A stretch of 64,000 nucleotides of DNA from Pseudohongiella nitratireducens. GTDB taxonomy: Bacteria > Pseudomonadota > Gammaproteobacteria > Pseudomonadales > Pseudohongiellaceae. The translations under genes were made by a program, and so were the position numbers. A model generated the notes under the pieces. The model searched no databases, was not told the origin of the DNA, and saw only the letters and a list, made by a program, of their open reading frames with translations. Within the stretch, counting starts at the first letter, position 1. Each line of letters opens with the position of its first letter. Of this stretch, positions 36,886-44,429 are shown one piece after another. Location: NCBI RefSeq assembly GCF_001642735.1, contig NZ_LWHM01000019.1, positions 1 to 64,000 of the forward strand, given 5' to 3'.

Positions 36886-36918
36886 CGACAGATACCCGAC
36901 AGTTACCTGACAGTCATG
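36886..36918. promoter_or_regulatory. Three tandem 11-bp repeats upstream of the XRE-2TM gene
   Basis: CGACAGATACC (36886-36896), CGACAGTTACC (36897-36907) and TGACAGTCATG (36908-36918) follow each other without gaps. The 11-bp period puts each copy on the same face of the helix. Position between this regulator and the divergent RNase J-like gene suggests an operator. Confidence 0.6.
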
Positions 36919-37001
36919 TTAGATTGACTATACCACAGGGGCTGACAGGCGACTGGGCTTCATTCGGGTAGCTGATTTATTGCGGCCCAAGTGGCAACGA
37001 G

Positions 37002-37031
37002 TTCGCGGTTTGGTCTGAGTCGTATTATAAT
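37002..37031 (+). promoter_or_regulatory. Candidate sigma-70 promoter for the RNase J-like gene
   Basis: TATAAT at 37026-37031 is a consensus -10 box; TTCGCG 18 bases upstream is only a weak -35. It lies 79 bases before the start codon. Confidence 0.45.
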
Positions 37032-37109
37032 GCTCGCTATGAAGTCGGACGTATTACTGGCGTTATCTGAAACGCGCACCTTAGCATTCCATTCTCTGCC
37101 TCATCATTT

Positions 37110-38471
37110 ATGTCGCTGAACCCCGGTACCAAGGACCTTTGGTTTATTCCGCTGGGTGGCTGTGGCGAGATAGGCATGAACCTCAACCTCTACGGTCATG
37201 CCGGTCAATGGTTGATGGTCGACTGTGGCGTTACCTTTGAGAAAATGAGCAATGGTCTCAATCGGGTAGAAATGCCTGATCCCCTGTTTATTAGCAATCG
37301 TAGCGAGCAGCTCTGCGGGCTGATTGCCACGCATGCGCACGAAGACCATATCGGTGCCATTGCACACCTCTGGCCACAATTACGCTGCCCCATCTACACC
37401 ACACCATTTACGGCACAGGTACTGCTACGTAAATTAAGGCAGAAAGGTATTGATGCTCCGGTGCATATTGTCAGCACGACTGACAGAGTCTCAATTGGAC
37501 CCTTTGATATCCGCTGGATTCCTATTACTCACTCCACACCAGAAACCTGTGCTCTCCTGATTGAAACGGAAGCTGGACGGGTGTTGCATACGGCTGACTG
37601 GAAGCTGGATGCTGCGCCGATTGTCGGCCCTGCCATCGACCACAATGATTTCCTGAACGCGGGCAAGCAGGGCATTGACGCCATCGTCTGTGACTCCACC
37701 AATGCGCCTCAGTCCGGACATTCTGTCTCAGAAGGGGAGTTGTTTGAAGGCTTGCTTAAAACGGTTCAGGAAGCCAAAGGACGTGTTGTCGTGGCCTGTT
37801 TTGCCAGCAATGTTGCTCGCCTGCAGACCCTGGCTAATGTAGCGCATGTTTCAGGCCGGTACCTGGGAATGTTGGGGCGGTCGCTGGTGAACATGGCCAG
37901 CTGTGCCCGTGCCGCCGGGTATCTGGATCAATACTTCCGTCCCGAAAGTCCCAGGGACATAGGCTATCTGCCTGCCGCTGATGTGTTATTGTTGGCCACC
38001 GGTAGCCAGGGAGAACCCCGGGCAGCCTTGCAGTGTCTGGCACTGGATACCCATCCGGATATCAGTCTGGAGCCAGGTGATACGGTGATTTTCAGTGCCA
38101 AGACCATTCCAGGCAATGAAACTGATGTTGAAAGGCTGGTGTCTCAACTGGAGGCCAGACAGATCCGCGTCGTGCAAGCGGATCAAAGTGACCGGGCATT
38201 GCATGCATCGGGCCATCCTTATGCGGACGAGCTGCAACAGATGTATCAGTGGGTCCTGCCGCGTACAGCGATACCCGTTCATGGTGAGTCCTGGCATATG
38301 AAGTGTAATGCGCGTATTGCAAAAGCGTCAGACGTGCCATTTACACTGGAAGGGTTAAATGGCGACTGTTTCGATATTGTGAACAGTCGTGTCAAACGGT
38401 CCGCCGTTCCGGTCGGCAGACTCTGGTTTAATGAAGATAAACAAACATTGAATAAGGTAGTCGCATGTTAA
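37110..38471 (+). CDS. RNase J-like metallo-beta-lactamase ribonuclease
   Basis: A 453-residue protein that opens like RNase J: DLWFIPLGGCGEIGMNLNLY. The metal motif is HAHEDH (75-80), followed by TPETCALLIETEAGRVLHTADWKLD, CDSTNA and the beta-CASP GEPRAALQCLA and HASGHPY...HGESWH motifs. It is shorter than Firmicutes RNase J (about 550), lacking the usual C-terminal domain, like other proteobacterial relatives. It would act on RNA in the cytosol. No ribosome binding site is obvious near the ATG, so the start may be leaderless-like or slightly different. It overlaps the djlA-like gene by seven bases. Confidence 0.87.
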   Translation: MSLNPGTKDLWFIPLGGCGEIGMNLNLYGHAGQWLMVDCGVTFEKMSNGLNRVEMPDPLFISNRSEQLCGLIATHAHEDHIGAIAHLWPQLRCPIYTTPFTAQVLLRKLRQKGIDAPVHIVSTTDRVSIGPFDIRWIPITHSTPETCALLIETEAGRVLHTADWKLDAAPIVGPAIDHNDFLNAGKQGIDAIVCDSTNAPQSGHSVSEGELFEGLLKTVQEAKGRVVVACFASNVARLQTLANVAHVSGRYLGMLGRSLVNMASCARAAGYLDQYFRPESPRDIGYLPAADVLLLATGSQGEPRAALQCLALDTHPDISLEPGDTVIFSAKTIPGNETDVERLVSQLEARQIRVVQADQSDRALHASGHPYADELQQMYQWVLPRTAIPVHGESWHMKCNARIAKASDVPFTLEGLNGDCFDIVNSRVKRSAVPVGRLWFNEDKQTLNKVVAC

Positions 38472-39238
38472 CTGCTCCCATTGTTGGTGCTGTATTAGGT
38501 TTTATGATTGGTGGGCCTGCTGGCCTGGTGTTTGGTGCCGTGGCGGGGTTGCTGGTAAAAGCATGGCTTCAGCAGAATGCGGGGCCCAAATTACGTGCCA
38601 TGCAATCGGCTTATCTGGACTCCATGTTTGCCGTGATGGGGCAGCTCTGCAAGGCTGATGGTGTCGTTACACAGAACGAAGTGCAGGCTGCAGAAAATAT
38701 GTTCCAGCAGTTACGTCTTTCACCGGAGCAACGTCAGTCAGCGATTAATGCATTTAACCGTGGCAAGGAGCCGGGTTTTGACCTGGAAGCCGAACTGCGA
38801 AATTTTCGTCAGAAAACAGGGAATCATCCGGCGCTGATGCGCCTGTTTTTGCAAGTACAGATAACCGCGATTGCTGCTGATGGCGAGGTCCATCAGGCTG
38901 AGCATGAAATGCTGATTCGCATTGGCCGGGGTCTGGGTTTGCCTGAATCTCAGGTTGAACAGCTGGAATCCATGCTGAGAATGGGGCAGGCTGGTGGCGC
39001 CCGAGGTGGCCCTGCACCGGCTCAGCAGCTAGCTGATGCCTACAAAGTCCTGGGGGTGTCGGAGTCGGCAAGCGATGCTGAAGTCAAAAAGGCTTACCGC
39101 AAGCTGATGAACGAACATCATCCTGACAAACTGGCCAGCCAGGGCCTACCCGAAAGTATGCGTGAAATGGCGCAGAAAAAAGCATCGGAAATTACTAATG
39201 CATACGATGTTGTGCAGGAAGCGCGCAAACGTCAGTGA
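38465..39238 (+). CDS. djlA: DjlA-like membrane-anchored J-domain co-chaperone
   Basis: A 257-residue protein: an N-terminal hydrophobic glycine-rich anchor (about residues 5-35), a TerB/DjlA central domain (FAVMGQLCKADGVVTQNEVQ, ITAIAADGEVHQAEHEMLIR, two acidic metal-like motifs) and a C-terminal J domain with the HPD in MNEHHPDKL. DjlA stimulates DnaK at the membrane. It overlaps the end of the RNase J-like gene, so both are translated from one message. Confidence 0.92.
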   Translation: MLTAPIVGAVLGFMIGGPAGLVFGAVAGLLVKAWLQQNAGPKLRAMQSAYLDSMFAVMGQLCKADGVVTQNEVQAAENMFQQLRLSPEQRQSAINAFNRGKEPGFDLEAELRNFRQKTGNHPALMRLFLQVQITAIAADGEVHQAEHEMLIRIGRGLGLPESQVEQLESMLRMGQAGGARGGPAPAQQLADAYKVLGVSESASDAEVKKAYRKLMNEHHPDKLASQGLPESMREMAQKKASEITNAYDVVQEARKRQ

Positions 39239-39266
39239 ACCTTCTCCATATTGATATCTTCTCTTT

Positions 39267-39344
39267 GTGTTAAAAAATTAGCACAAATGCTTGACAATTA
39301 TTTTAGAGGTGTTAAATATATAGCATAGTGTTAAAAAATTAACA
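39267..39344 (+). promoter_or_regulatory. Promoter with three BlaI-type dyads upstream of the M56 operon
   Basis: A TTGACA -35 (39291-39296) is followed by an AT-rich -10 region near 39313-39320. Three related dyads overlap it: GTGTTAAAAAATTAGCAC (39267-39284), GTGTTAAATATATAGCAT (39309-39326, over the -10) and the perfect TGTTAAAAAATTAACA (39329-39344). BlaI/MecI repressors bind short dyads of this kind around the promoters of their target operons, and a BlaI gene follows, so autoregulation is likely. Confidence 0.7.
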
Positions 39345-39393
39345 TTCAGCAAGCGAACATATAACCAGCGAATTTATAAAAAGAGAGGCGATC

Positions 39394-40764
39394 ATGGTTG
39401 ATGGCAGCGCTTTACTTCACGCAATAGCAGGTACGCCTGCACTAAATTTTGTTGTGACTCTCTTGTTTCAGTCGCTGTTTGTGTTTTTGATATTCTTTCT
39501 GGCTGAGTTTGTCATGAAAACACTGGCAAACCAGCATGCAGGCCAGTACACACCGGTGTTGCCTCATACCCTCTGGCAGTCTGCGTTTATTGTCCTTCTG
39601 GCATTACCATTATTACCGTTTCTGGCAGCGAATCTGCTGGCAGTGTTCCCGACTATCGCTCTGGCTTCCCCTATTGTTGAGGTGGTAGTACTTCCAGAGT
39701 TCAACTCGATGCCTGATCAATTTGATTTTCCCCTGATGGCGACGACAATCTATTTTTCTGTGATCGCCTTGCTGCTACTGAAGCTGGGGTGGTCATACGT
39801 GCGCTTGTTGCAGCTGACCGCATCAGCACAGCTGTTGCACGACCCTGCTGTTCATAGTGTGCTTACGCGCCGGGTTCAGCAGCTGAATATTGAGAAAAAC
39901 ATTTCACTCCTGATCAGCCCAAAAATAGATTCCCCCATATCATTTGGTATGCGAAGAGGTGTCATTATGTTGCCTGAGAATTATCGGCAATGGAGTGAAA
40001 GCGCCATGACAGATGTGTTGATGCATGAACTTTGCCATCTGCGCCGCAACGACTGGCTGACGTTAATGCTCACTCACGCCCTTTGTGCCATGTATTGGGC
40101 CAATCCAGTGGTCTGGCTGGCCCAGCGCCGCTTACTTGAAGTTACCGAAAACCGTTGTGACCTGGATGTTGTCAGTCACGGCAGAGACCAGTTCACGTAC
40201 GCCGAAAGCCTGTTGGGGGTTGCCAGCAGTTGTCGACAATGCCAGCAGCGTTTTCGTAGCCAGGGACTGCCTGCGCAGCCCATGTTTGACCGAAAAACCC
40301 TTAAAAACCGACTTAACCAGGTGCTAAAGGAGACAACAATGAAAAGTAACCAGATCGCACAGCAAGGTAAAAAAATCGTATGGGGTAGCAGTGTGTTTTC
40401 TTTGCTTATTCTTTCTGTCCTGGCATTCAATCCGATTTTGTCAGCCCAGGATGCTCAGCAGCAAGTTGCCCTGCCCATTGATAAGGAGATGCTACCTGTT
40501 ACGGACATCATGCCTTATTACCCCAGGAAAGCAGCGGATGAAAGTATTGAAGGCCATGCCACGGCGAAGTTCACAGTGGATGTACAAGGCAGAGTTGTGG
40601 AGGATTCCATCACAATTATTGATGCGGTGCCTTCAGATATTTTTAATCAGAGTGCTATCGCCGCTGTCCGCCAGTTTCAGTTCCAGCCGCATGTCATCAA
40701 TGGGCAGGCGGTGCCCGTGGCAGAAGTGGAATATAAATTTAACTACCGCATGAAGGCAGAATGA
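39394..40764 (+). CDS. M56 (BlaR1-like) membrane peptidase with TonB C-terminal domain
   Basis: A 456-residue BlaR1/MecR1-type protein. Membrane helices occur near residues 15-40, 55-80 and 110-135; the zinc motif HELCH lies in DVLMHELCHLRRNDWL with the downstream ENRCD. A fourth hydrophobic segment (VWGSSVFSLLILSVLAFNPI) precedes a TonB-like C-terminal domain (YYPRKAADESIEGHATAKFT to VEYKFNY). In BlaR1 systems such peptidases destroy the BlaI repressor on sensing a signal. AAAGGAGA (40326-40333) and an in-frame ATG at 40339 lie just before that fourth segment, so a separate secreted TonB-domain protein of 141 residues may also be made. Paralogue of the gene at 41350. Confidence 0.85.
   Translation: MVDGSALLHAIAGTPALNFVVTLLFQSLFVFLIFFLAEFVMKTLANQHAGQYTPVLPHTLWQSAFIVLLALPLLPFLAANLLAVFPTIALASPIVEVVVLPEFNSMPDQFDFPLMATTIYFSVIALLLLKLGWSYVRLLQLTASAQLLHDPAVHSVLTRRVQQLNIEKNISLLISPKIDSPISFGMRRGVIMLPENYRQWSESAMTDVLMHELCHLRRNDWLTLMLTHALCAMYWANPVVWLAQRRLLEVTENRCDLDVVSHGRDQFTYAESLLGVASSCRQCQQRFRSQGLPAQPMFDRKTLKNRLNQVLKETTMKSNQIAQQGKKIVWGSSVFSLLILSVLAFNPILSAQDAQQQVALPIDKEMLPVTDIMPYYPRKAADESIEGHATAKFTVDVQGRVVEDSITIIDAVPSDIFNQSAIAAVRQFQFQPHVINGQAVPVAEVEYKFNYRMKAE
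40326..40341 (+). promoter_or_regulatory. Internal ribosome binding site and ATG in the first M56 gene
   Basis: AAAGGAGA with a six-base gap to ATG (40339), in frame with the surrounding gene. The following residues MKSNQIAQQGKKIVWG then a hydrophobic stretch look like a signal peptide. The same arrangement is kept in the paralogue. Confidence 0.5.
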
Positions 40765-40852
40765 ATATCATCCGGTATCCGGGTTGTCCATCTAAGGGGA
40801 ACCCGGACATGAAGTCTAGCGAAACAGTTTCAGATATATAGCGAGTAATACC

Positions 40853-41353
40853 ATGACCAAACCCAACAAACTCAGCCGCCGCGAACGACAGATCATGGAT
40901 ATTCTGTATCGCCTGGAAGAGGCCAGTGCCAAAGATGTCATGGCCGAGATGGAGGATGCACCGAGTTACTCATCGGTCCGCACCCTGATTGGCAAGCTGG
41001 TGGAAAAAGGCCATGTTGCCCACCGGGAAAGTGGACTCAAGTATGTCTATTACCCGTTGCAGACCAGAGAAAAGGCCTCCAAGTCAGCGTTGAACCACCT
41101 GCTACAGACATTCTTTGATGACTCGCCATTACGGGCCGTGAACTCATTGCTGGATATGTCTGCCAGGAATCTCTCTGATGAAGAATTGCAGGAACTGGCA
41201 GATATTATTGCAGCGAAGAAAAGAGAAGCGAAAGAAAGAGAAGCGAAGCAACAGGACGGGGAAGGTGCTGCCTCTGAGGTTGCTTTAACTGAAGAGCCGG
41301 TATCTAAAGAGTCTGCTAAGAGTCAGCAGAGCTCAGACGGGAGGTCGGTATGA
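40853..41353 (+). CDS. BlaI/MecI/CopY-type repressor
   Basis: A 166-residue regulator with the BlaI winged helix: LSRRERQIMDILYRLEEASA, KDVMAEMEDAPSYSSVRTLI, then LVEKGHVAHRESGLKYVYYP, and a dimerisation helix region (SALNHLLQTFFDDSPLRAV). The C-terminal tail after residue 125 is long, charged and low in complexity, which is unusual for BlaI. It sits between two M56 peptidase genes; its last four bases ATGA overlap the start of the second. It most likely represses the operon through the dyads at 39267-39344. Confidence 0.9.
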   Translation: MTKPNKLSRRERQIMDILYRLEEASAKDVMAEMEDAPSYSSVRTLIGKLVEKGHVAHRESGLKYVYYPLQTREKASKSALNHLLQTFFDDSPLRAVNSLLDMSARNLSDEELQELADIIAAKKREAKEREAKQQDGEGAASEVALTEEPVSKESAKSQQSSDGRSV

Positions 41354-42819
41354 TCAGCAGCGATCTTTTCCTGAGCGCCATTGGGGCCTCTCCGGCGTTG
41401 AGCTATTTAACGGCATTGCTGGCTCAGTCACTTTTCGTGCTGGGGGTGTTGTCAGTGGTAGAACTGGGCGCCAGAAAATATTTGCGTGGATATCAACCTG
41501 TGATGTCCGTTGTGCTCTGGCAGTGTGCATTTTTCCTGTTGCTGGCGTTACCGGTACTGCCTTTACTTTCCCTGACGTTGCAACGTGCAGCTCCCTTGAC
41601 CGGGGTGGTCTCACCCGTATTTGAAGTGACTGTCATGGCCGGACAGTCAGCCAATTTCAGCAGTCAGAATTTTGTGGCTGTGGCACTTGGTATATACGCC
41701 CTGGTTGCACTCTACCTGATACTGAAACTTGGGTTCTCGTACTTTCGGTTGATGCAACTGCAGTCAACGGCTATGCCAGTCAGGTCGTGCAATTTAGAGC
41801 TCGAATTAAACCGCTGCGTGCAGCAATTAAATATCAAGAAGGAAGTCAGGATCCTGGTTAGCGAGAAAATCGACTCGCCCATCTCGTTCGGATGGCAGCA
41901 GGGCACTATCGTATTGCCTGCAAACCATCAGCAATGGAGTGATAGTGCCATGACTGATGTCTTGCTGCATGAGCTTTGCCACCTGCGTCGCAATGACTGG
42001 CTAGTGTTGATGCTCACGCATGTACTGTGCGCACTGTTTTGGGCCAATCCTATGGTCTGGTTAGCACAAAACAGATTACTGGCAGTGACTGAAAGCCGCT
42101 GCGATCAGGATGTCGTTAACCAGGGACGGGACCAGATCACCTATGCCGAAAGCCTGATGGGCGTCGCCCACAGCTGCCAACAGTGTCAGCAGCAACCATC
42201 ACCGTCAAATTGGTTGCCGGCACAACTTATGTTCGACCGCAACACCCTGAAAGCTCGACTTAATCAAGTGTTAAAGGAGACAACAATGAAAACTAACCAG
42301 AATGCACAACTCACGAAAAAGACGATTTGGGGCAGTAGTGCCTTGTCCCTGTTAATGCTGTCAGTTCTTGCATTTAATCCCATACTGTCAGCGCAGGAGC
42401 GACAGCCCGAACAGCCTCCAAGAGCCAACCAGGTGGATCAACCGGCCCTGCCGAGCTTGATGGAGCAACCAGCCAGCCCCCAACAAGTCGCCCAAGCGCC
42501 CAGCGCAGCCAGAGAGCCTGCTCCTCGTGAAGTTGACCAGGAAATCAGGCCGATGCATCAGGTTGAAGCTGCCTATCCACCTGCCGCTGCTGATGAAGGC
42601 ATTGAGGGTTGGGCGCAAGTGAAGTTTACCGTTTCGGAGGAGGGTACAGTGCCTGTGAGTTCCATTTCCATGGTGGATGCTGAACCGTTGCAAGTCTTCG
42701 ACGAAAGCGCCAAGGCCGCCATTGCGCAATTCCGCTTCCAGCCTAGAGTCGTCAATGGGCAGCCGGTTGCTGTGCCGAATGTTCAGTATGTCTTCCGTTT
42801 TACCATGGATGACGAATAA
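41350..42819 (+). CDS. Second M56 (BlaR1-like) peptidase with TonB C-terminal domain
   Basis: A 489-residue paralogue of the gene at 39394, with the same order: membrane helices, DVLLHELCHLRRNDWL zinc motif, ESRCD, a late hydrophobic segment (IWGSSALSLLMLSVLAFNPI) and a TonB-like C-terminal domain (AAYPPAAADEGIEGWAQVKF to VQYVFRF). It differs by a Pro/Gln-rich insert of about 60 residues between the last helix and the TonB domain. AAAGGAGA and an in-frame ATG at 42286 again precede the hydrophobic segment, giving a possible 177-residue separate product. A duplication around the BlaI gene explains the layout. Confidence 0.85.
   Translation: MISSDLFLSAIGASPALSYLTALLAQSLFVLGVLSVVELGARKYLRGYQPVMSVVLWQCAFFLLLALPVLPLLSLTLQRAAPLTGVVSPVFEVTVMAGQSANFSSQNFVAVALGIYALVALYLILKLGFSYFRLMQLQSTAMPVRSCNLELELNRCVQQLNIKKEVRILVSEKIDSPISFGWQQGTIVLPANHQQWSDSAMTDVLLHELCHLRRNDWLVLMLTHVLCALFWANPMVWLAQNRLLAVTESRCDQDVVNQGRDQITYAESLMGVAHSCQQCQQQPSPSNWLPAQLMFDRNTLKARLNQVLKETTMKTNQNAQLTKKTIWGSSALSLLMLSVLAFNPILSAQERQPEQPPRANQVDQPALPSLMEQPASPQQVAQAPSAAREPAPREVDQEIRPMHQVEAAYPPAAADEGIEGWAQVKFTVSEEGTVPVSSISMVDAEPLQVFDESAKAAIAQFRFQPRVVNGQPVAVPNVQYVFRFTMDDE
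42273..42288 (+). promoter_or_regulatory. Internal ribosome binding site and ATG in the second M56 gene
   Basis: AAAGGAGACAACAATGAAAA is identical to the sequence in the first paralogue, with AGGAG six bases before the ATG at 42286 and in frame with the host gene. Confidence 0.5.
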
Positions 42820-42839
42820 CGTCGTGTCGTACTTTTGAC

Positions 42840-43014
42840 GGCCTCTCTGGGCATGCTCGTAGGTATCGCTGCCGACCACTGCCTGTCGCTACTCCCCCGG
42901 CAACCGAAAACTCGCCTGACGGCTCAGACAGTTCGGTTGCGGTTTCGGGTGAGTAGCAACAGGCAATGCGTGGTCTGACTGGCAGCGATACCTACGAGCA
43001 TGCCCAGAGAGGCC
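42840..43014. repeat. Long hairpin element A with perfect 34-bp arms
   Basis: The arms at 42840-42873 and 42981-43014 are perfect inverted complements for all 34 bases (GGCCTCTCTGGGCATGCTCG at the outer end). The stem continues imperfectly inwards (GACCAC, TGCCTGT-GCTACTC, GCAACCGAA pairing with their partners) to a small apex GCC-TGAC-GGC at 42914-42923. The whole 175-base unit folds as one hairpin in DNA or RNA. It begins 20 bases after the second M56 gene and may also stop transcription. No coding content. Confidence 0.85.
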
Positions 43015-43159
43015 TCTGACTGTGCCAGCGGCTGGACTTTATTTGGGTTTTGATATCAGGTTGTTAATGAGACAAAGCCTGGTATTGGCCATGGAAGCTT
43101 TTGTAATGAGTGGCAAGCATCAAAATGCTACGGCAGGGCATCTAGGGCAGGCACAAGGA

Positions 43160-43322
43160 CAGGGCATCATGGATCAAATGGCTGACAATCAGGCTACGTT
43201 TAGCGCATCGGGTGTCGCTCGATAAAGCGGGCGGACTGTTTAAAGCCGTCAGGCTGAGTTTCCGCCCGCCGAGCGTCACCCGGTGTGCTGTGGCCGTCAG
43301 CCATTTGATCCATGATGTCCTG
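43160..43322. repeat. Long hairpin element B, inverted and related to A
   Basis: Arms CATCATGGATCAAATGGCTG (43165 on, 22 perfect bases to 43186) and its complement at 43296-43317 enclose further pairing: CGGGTG/CACCCG, CGCTCG/CGAGCG and GCGGGCGGA/TCCGCCCGC. The apex GCCGTCAGGC (43245-43254) is the complement of the apex of element A. Read on the minus strand the core ACTCAGCCTGACGGCT plus ACAGT matches element A (ACTCGCCTGACGGCT plus ACAGT), while the outer stems are unrelated in sequence. Short open frames crossing it do not look like genes. Confidence 0.8.
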
Positions 43323-43429
43323 GCCGCTCCCCATTCAAAACGAGCAGGTACAAAAAAGGGCAAGACCCGAGGATCTCACCCTTCTTTGTTTCACATTCAA
43401 GCCGCCTCAGCGGCCATCAATGTGCCGGA

Positions 43430-44419
43430 TTAAGCTGTCAGAGACCGCTCAACCAGGTTATCCATCAATGGCATCTTGAAGTGGTTGAAGTTCAGCGGAC
43501 GTGCACCTTCGCTGGCCATACCGGCGACAGAGTCGGCGGTGGCTTTATTGCGAGGCATGCCACGTACAGCTGATTCAACGGCTGTCAGACGGCGAGGTGT
43601 GCACTCAACCGCGCCACAGACCATGCGTGAGTCGGCGATGTTGCCGCCTTCAATGCGCATGACCGAAGCCAGGCTGACCAGAGCGAAGTCCCAGACGTTT
43701 CGGTCGGCGACTTTCTCATAGAAGTAGTCAGCATTAGCCCACTTGGCTGGAATGCGAACTGCTGTCAGGATTTCACCGGAACGCAGAACTGTCGGGTTCT
43801 CGATATCGACATCGGGTCCAACGAAAAAGTCTTCAGCAGCAACAGTGCGTTCACCGCTTTCGCTGTTGATAACCATGGTCGCTTCCAGTGCAACCAGCGC
43901 AGGGCCAGTGTCACTAGGCGTGACCGCCACACAACGGCTGGCATTGAACAGCGCGTGTTCGCGGTTCTGGCCTTCCGGCGTGTCGGCGTAGCAGAGGTTA
44001 CCACCGGCACGGTAGCACTGCAGACCGCGACGGTAGTACCAGCAGCGAACGTCCTGAGAGACGTTGCCGGCCAGTGTGCCGACGTTACGGATCTGCGGGC
44101 TGGCCACAGCTTCTGCTGCTTCGGCCAGTACACCGTACTGTGAACGGATCATGTCGTTCGAGTGGATCTCTGTCAGTGTTGTCAGGGCTCCAATCTCAAT
44201 GCCGTCGGCAGTCTCGCGAATGCCGCGCATGGATTCGATTCCAGTCAGGTCAATCAGAGCTTCAGGGCGTTTGGCGCGGTCTTTAATCCACCCGTAGGTG
44301 TCCTGACCACCGCCAACCAGCCAACCACGTTCAGCCAGACGTGCTGCCAGAGAGACAGCGTCCTGGATCTGCACCGGCTGATAAAGCTCCATTTCGGGCA
44401 TGTTGTCATAAGATGGCAT
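43430..44419 (-). CDS. FAD-binding subunit of a xanthine dehydrogenase-family enzyme
   Basis: A 329-residue FAD subunit (CoxM/PaoB type) of a molybdenum hydroxylase. FAD-binding stretches are LVGGGQDTYGWIKDR near residue 35, SPQIRNVGTLAGNVSQDVRC with the N-V-G-T-x-G-G/N motif and cysteine, and the CO-dehydrogenase flavoprotein C-terminal domain (CGAVECTPRRLTAVE). YRRGLQCYRAGGNLCYA contains extra cysteines, as in PaoB-type proteins that hold an additional 4Fe-4S cluster; that cluster is inferred here. It is the last gene of a three-gene operon and converges with the hairpin region. Confidence 0.88.
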   Translation of the reverse strand: MPSYDNMPEMELYQPVQIQDAVSLAARLAERGWLVGGGQDTYGWIKDRAKRPEALIDLTGIESMRGIRETADGIEIGALTTLTEIHSNDMIRSQYGVLAEAAEAVASPQIRNVGTLAGNVSQDVRCWYYRRGLQCYRAGGNLCYADTPEGQNREHALFNASRCVAVTPSDTGPALVALEATMVINSESGERTVAAEDFFVGPDVDIENPTVLRSGEILTAVRIPAKWANADYFYEKVADRNVWDFALVSLASVMRIEGGNIADSRMVCGAVECTPRRLTAVESAVRGMPRNKATADSVAGMASEGARPLNFNHFKMPLMDNLVERSLTA

Positions 44420-44429
44420 AGTGTTACCC

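Noticed and set aside
39394-42819. Reading the BlaI/M56 cluster as a beta-lactam resistance operon
   Set aside because: No beta-lactamase or PBP2a-like gene is present and the sensor domain is TonB-like, not a penicillin-binding fold.
43022-43433. Two short frames (67 and 73 codons) between the M56 operon and the FAD subunit
   Set aside because: They lie across hairpin element B, lack ribosome binding sites and show no protein-like pattern.
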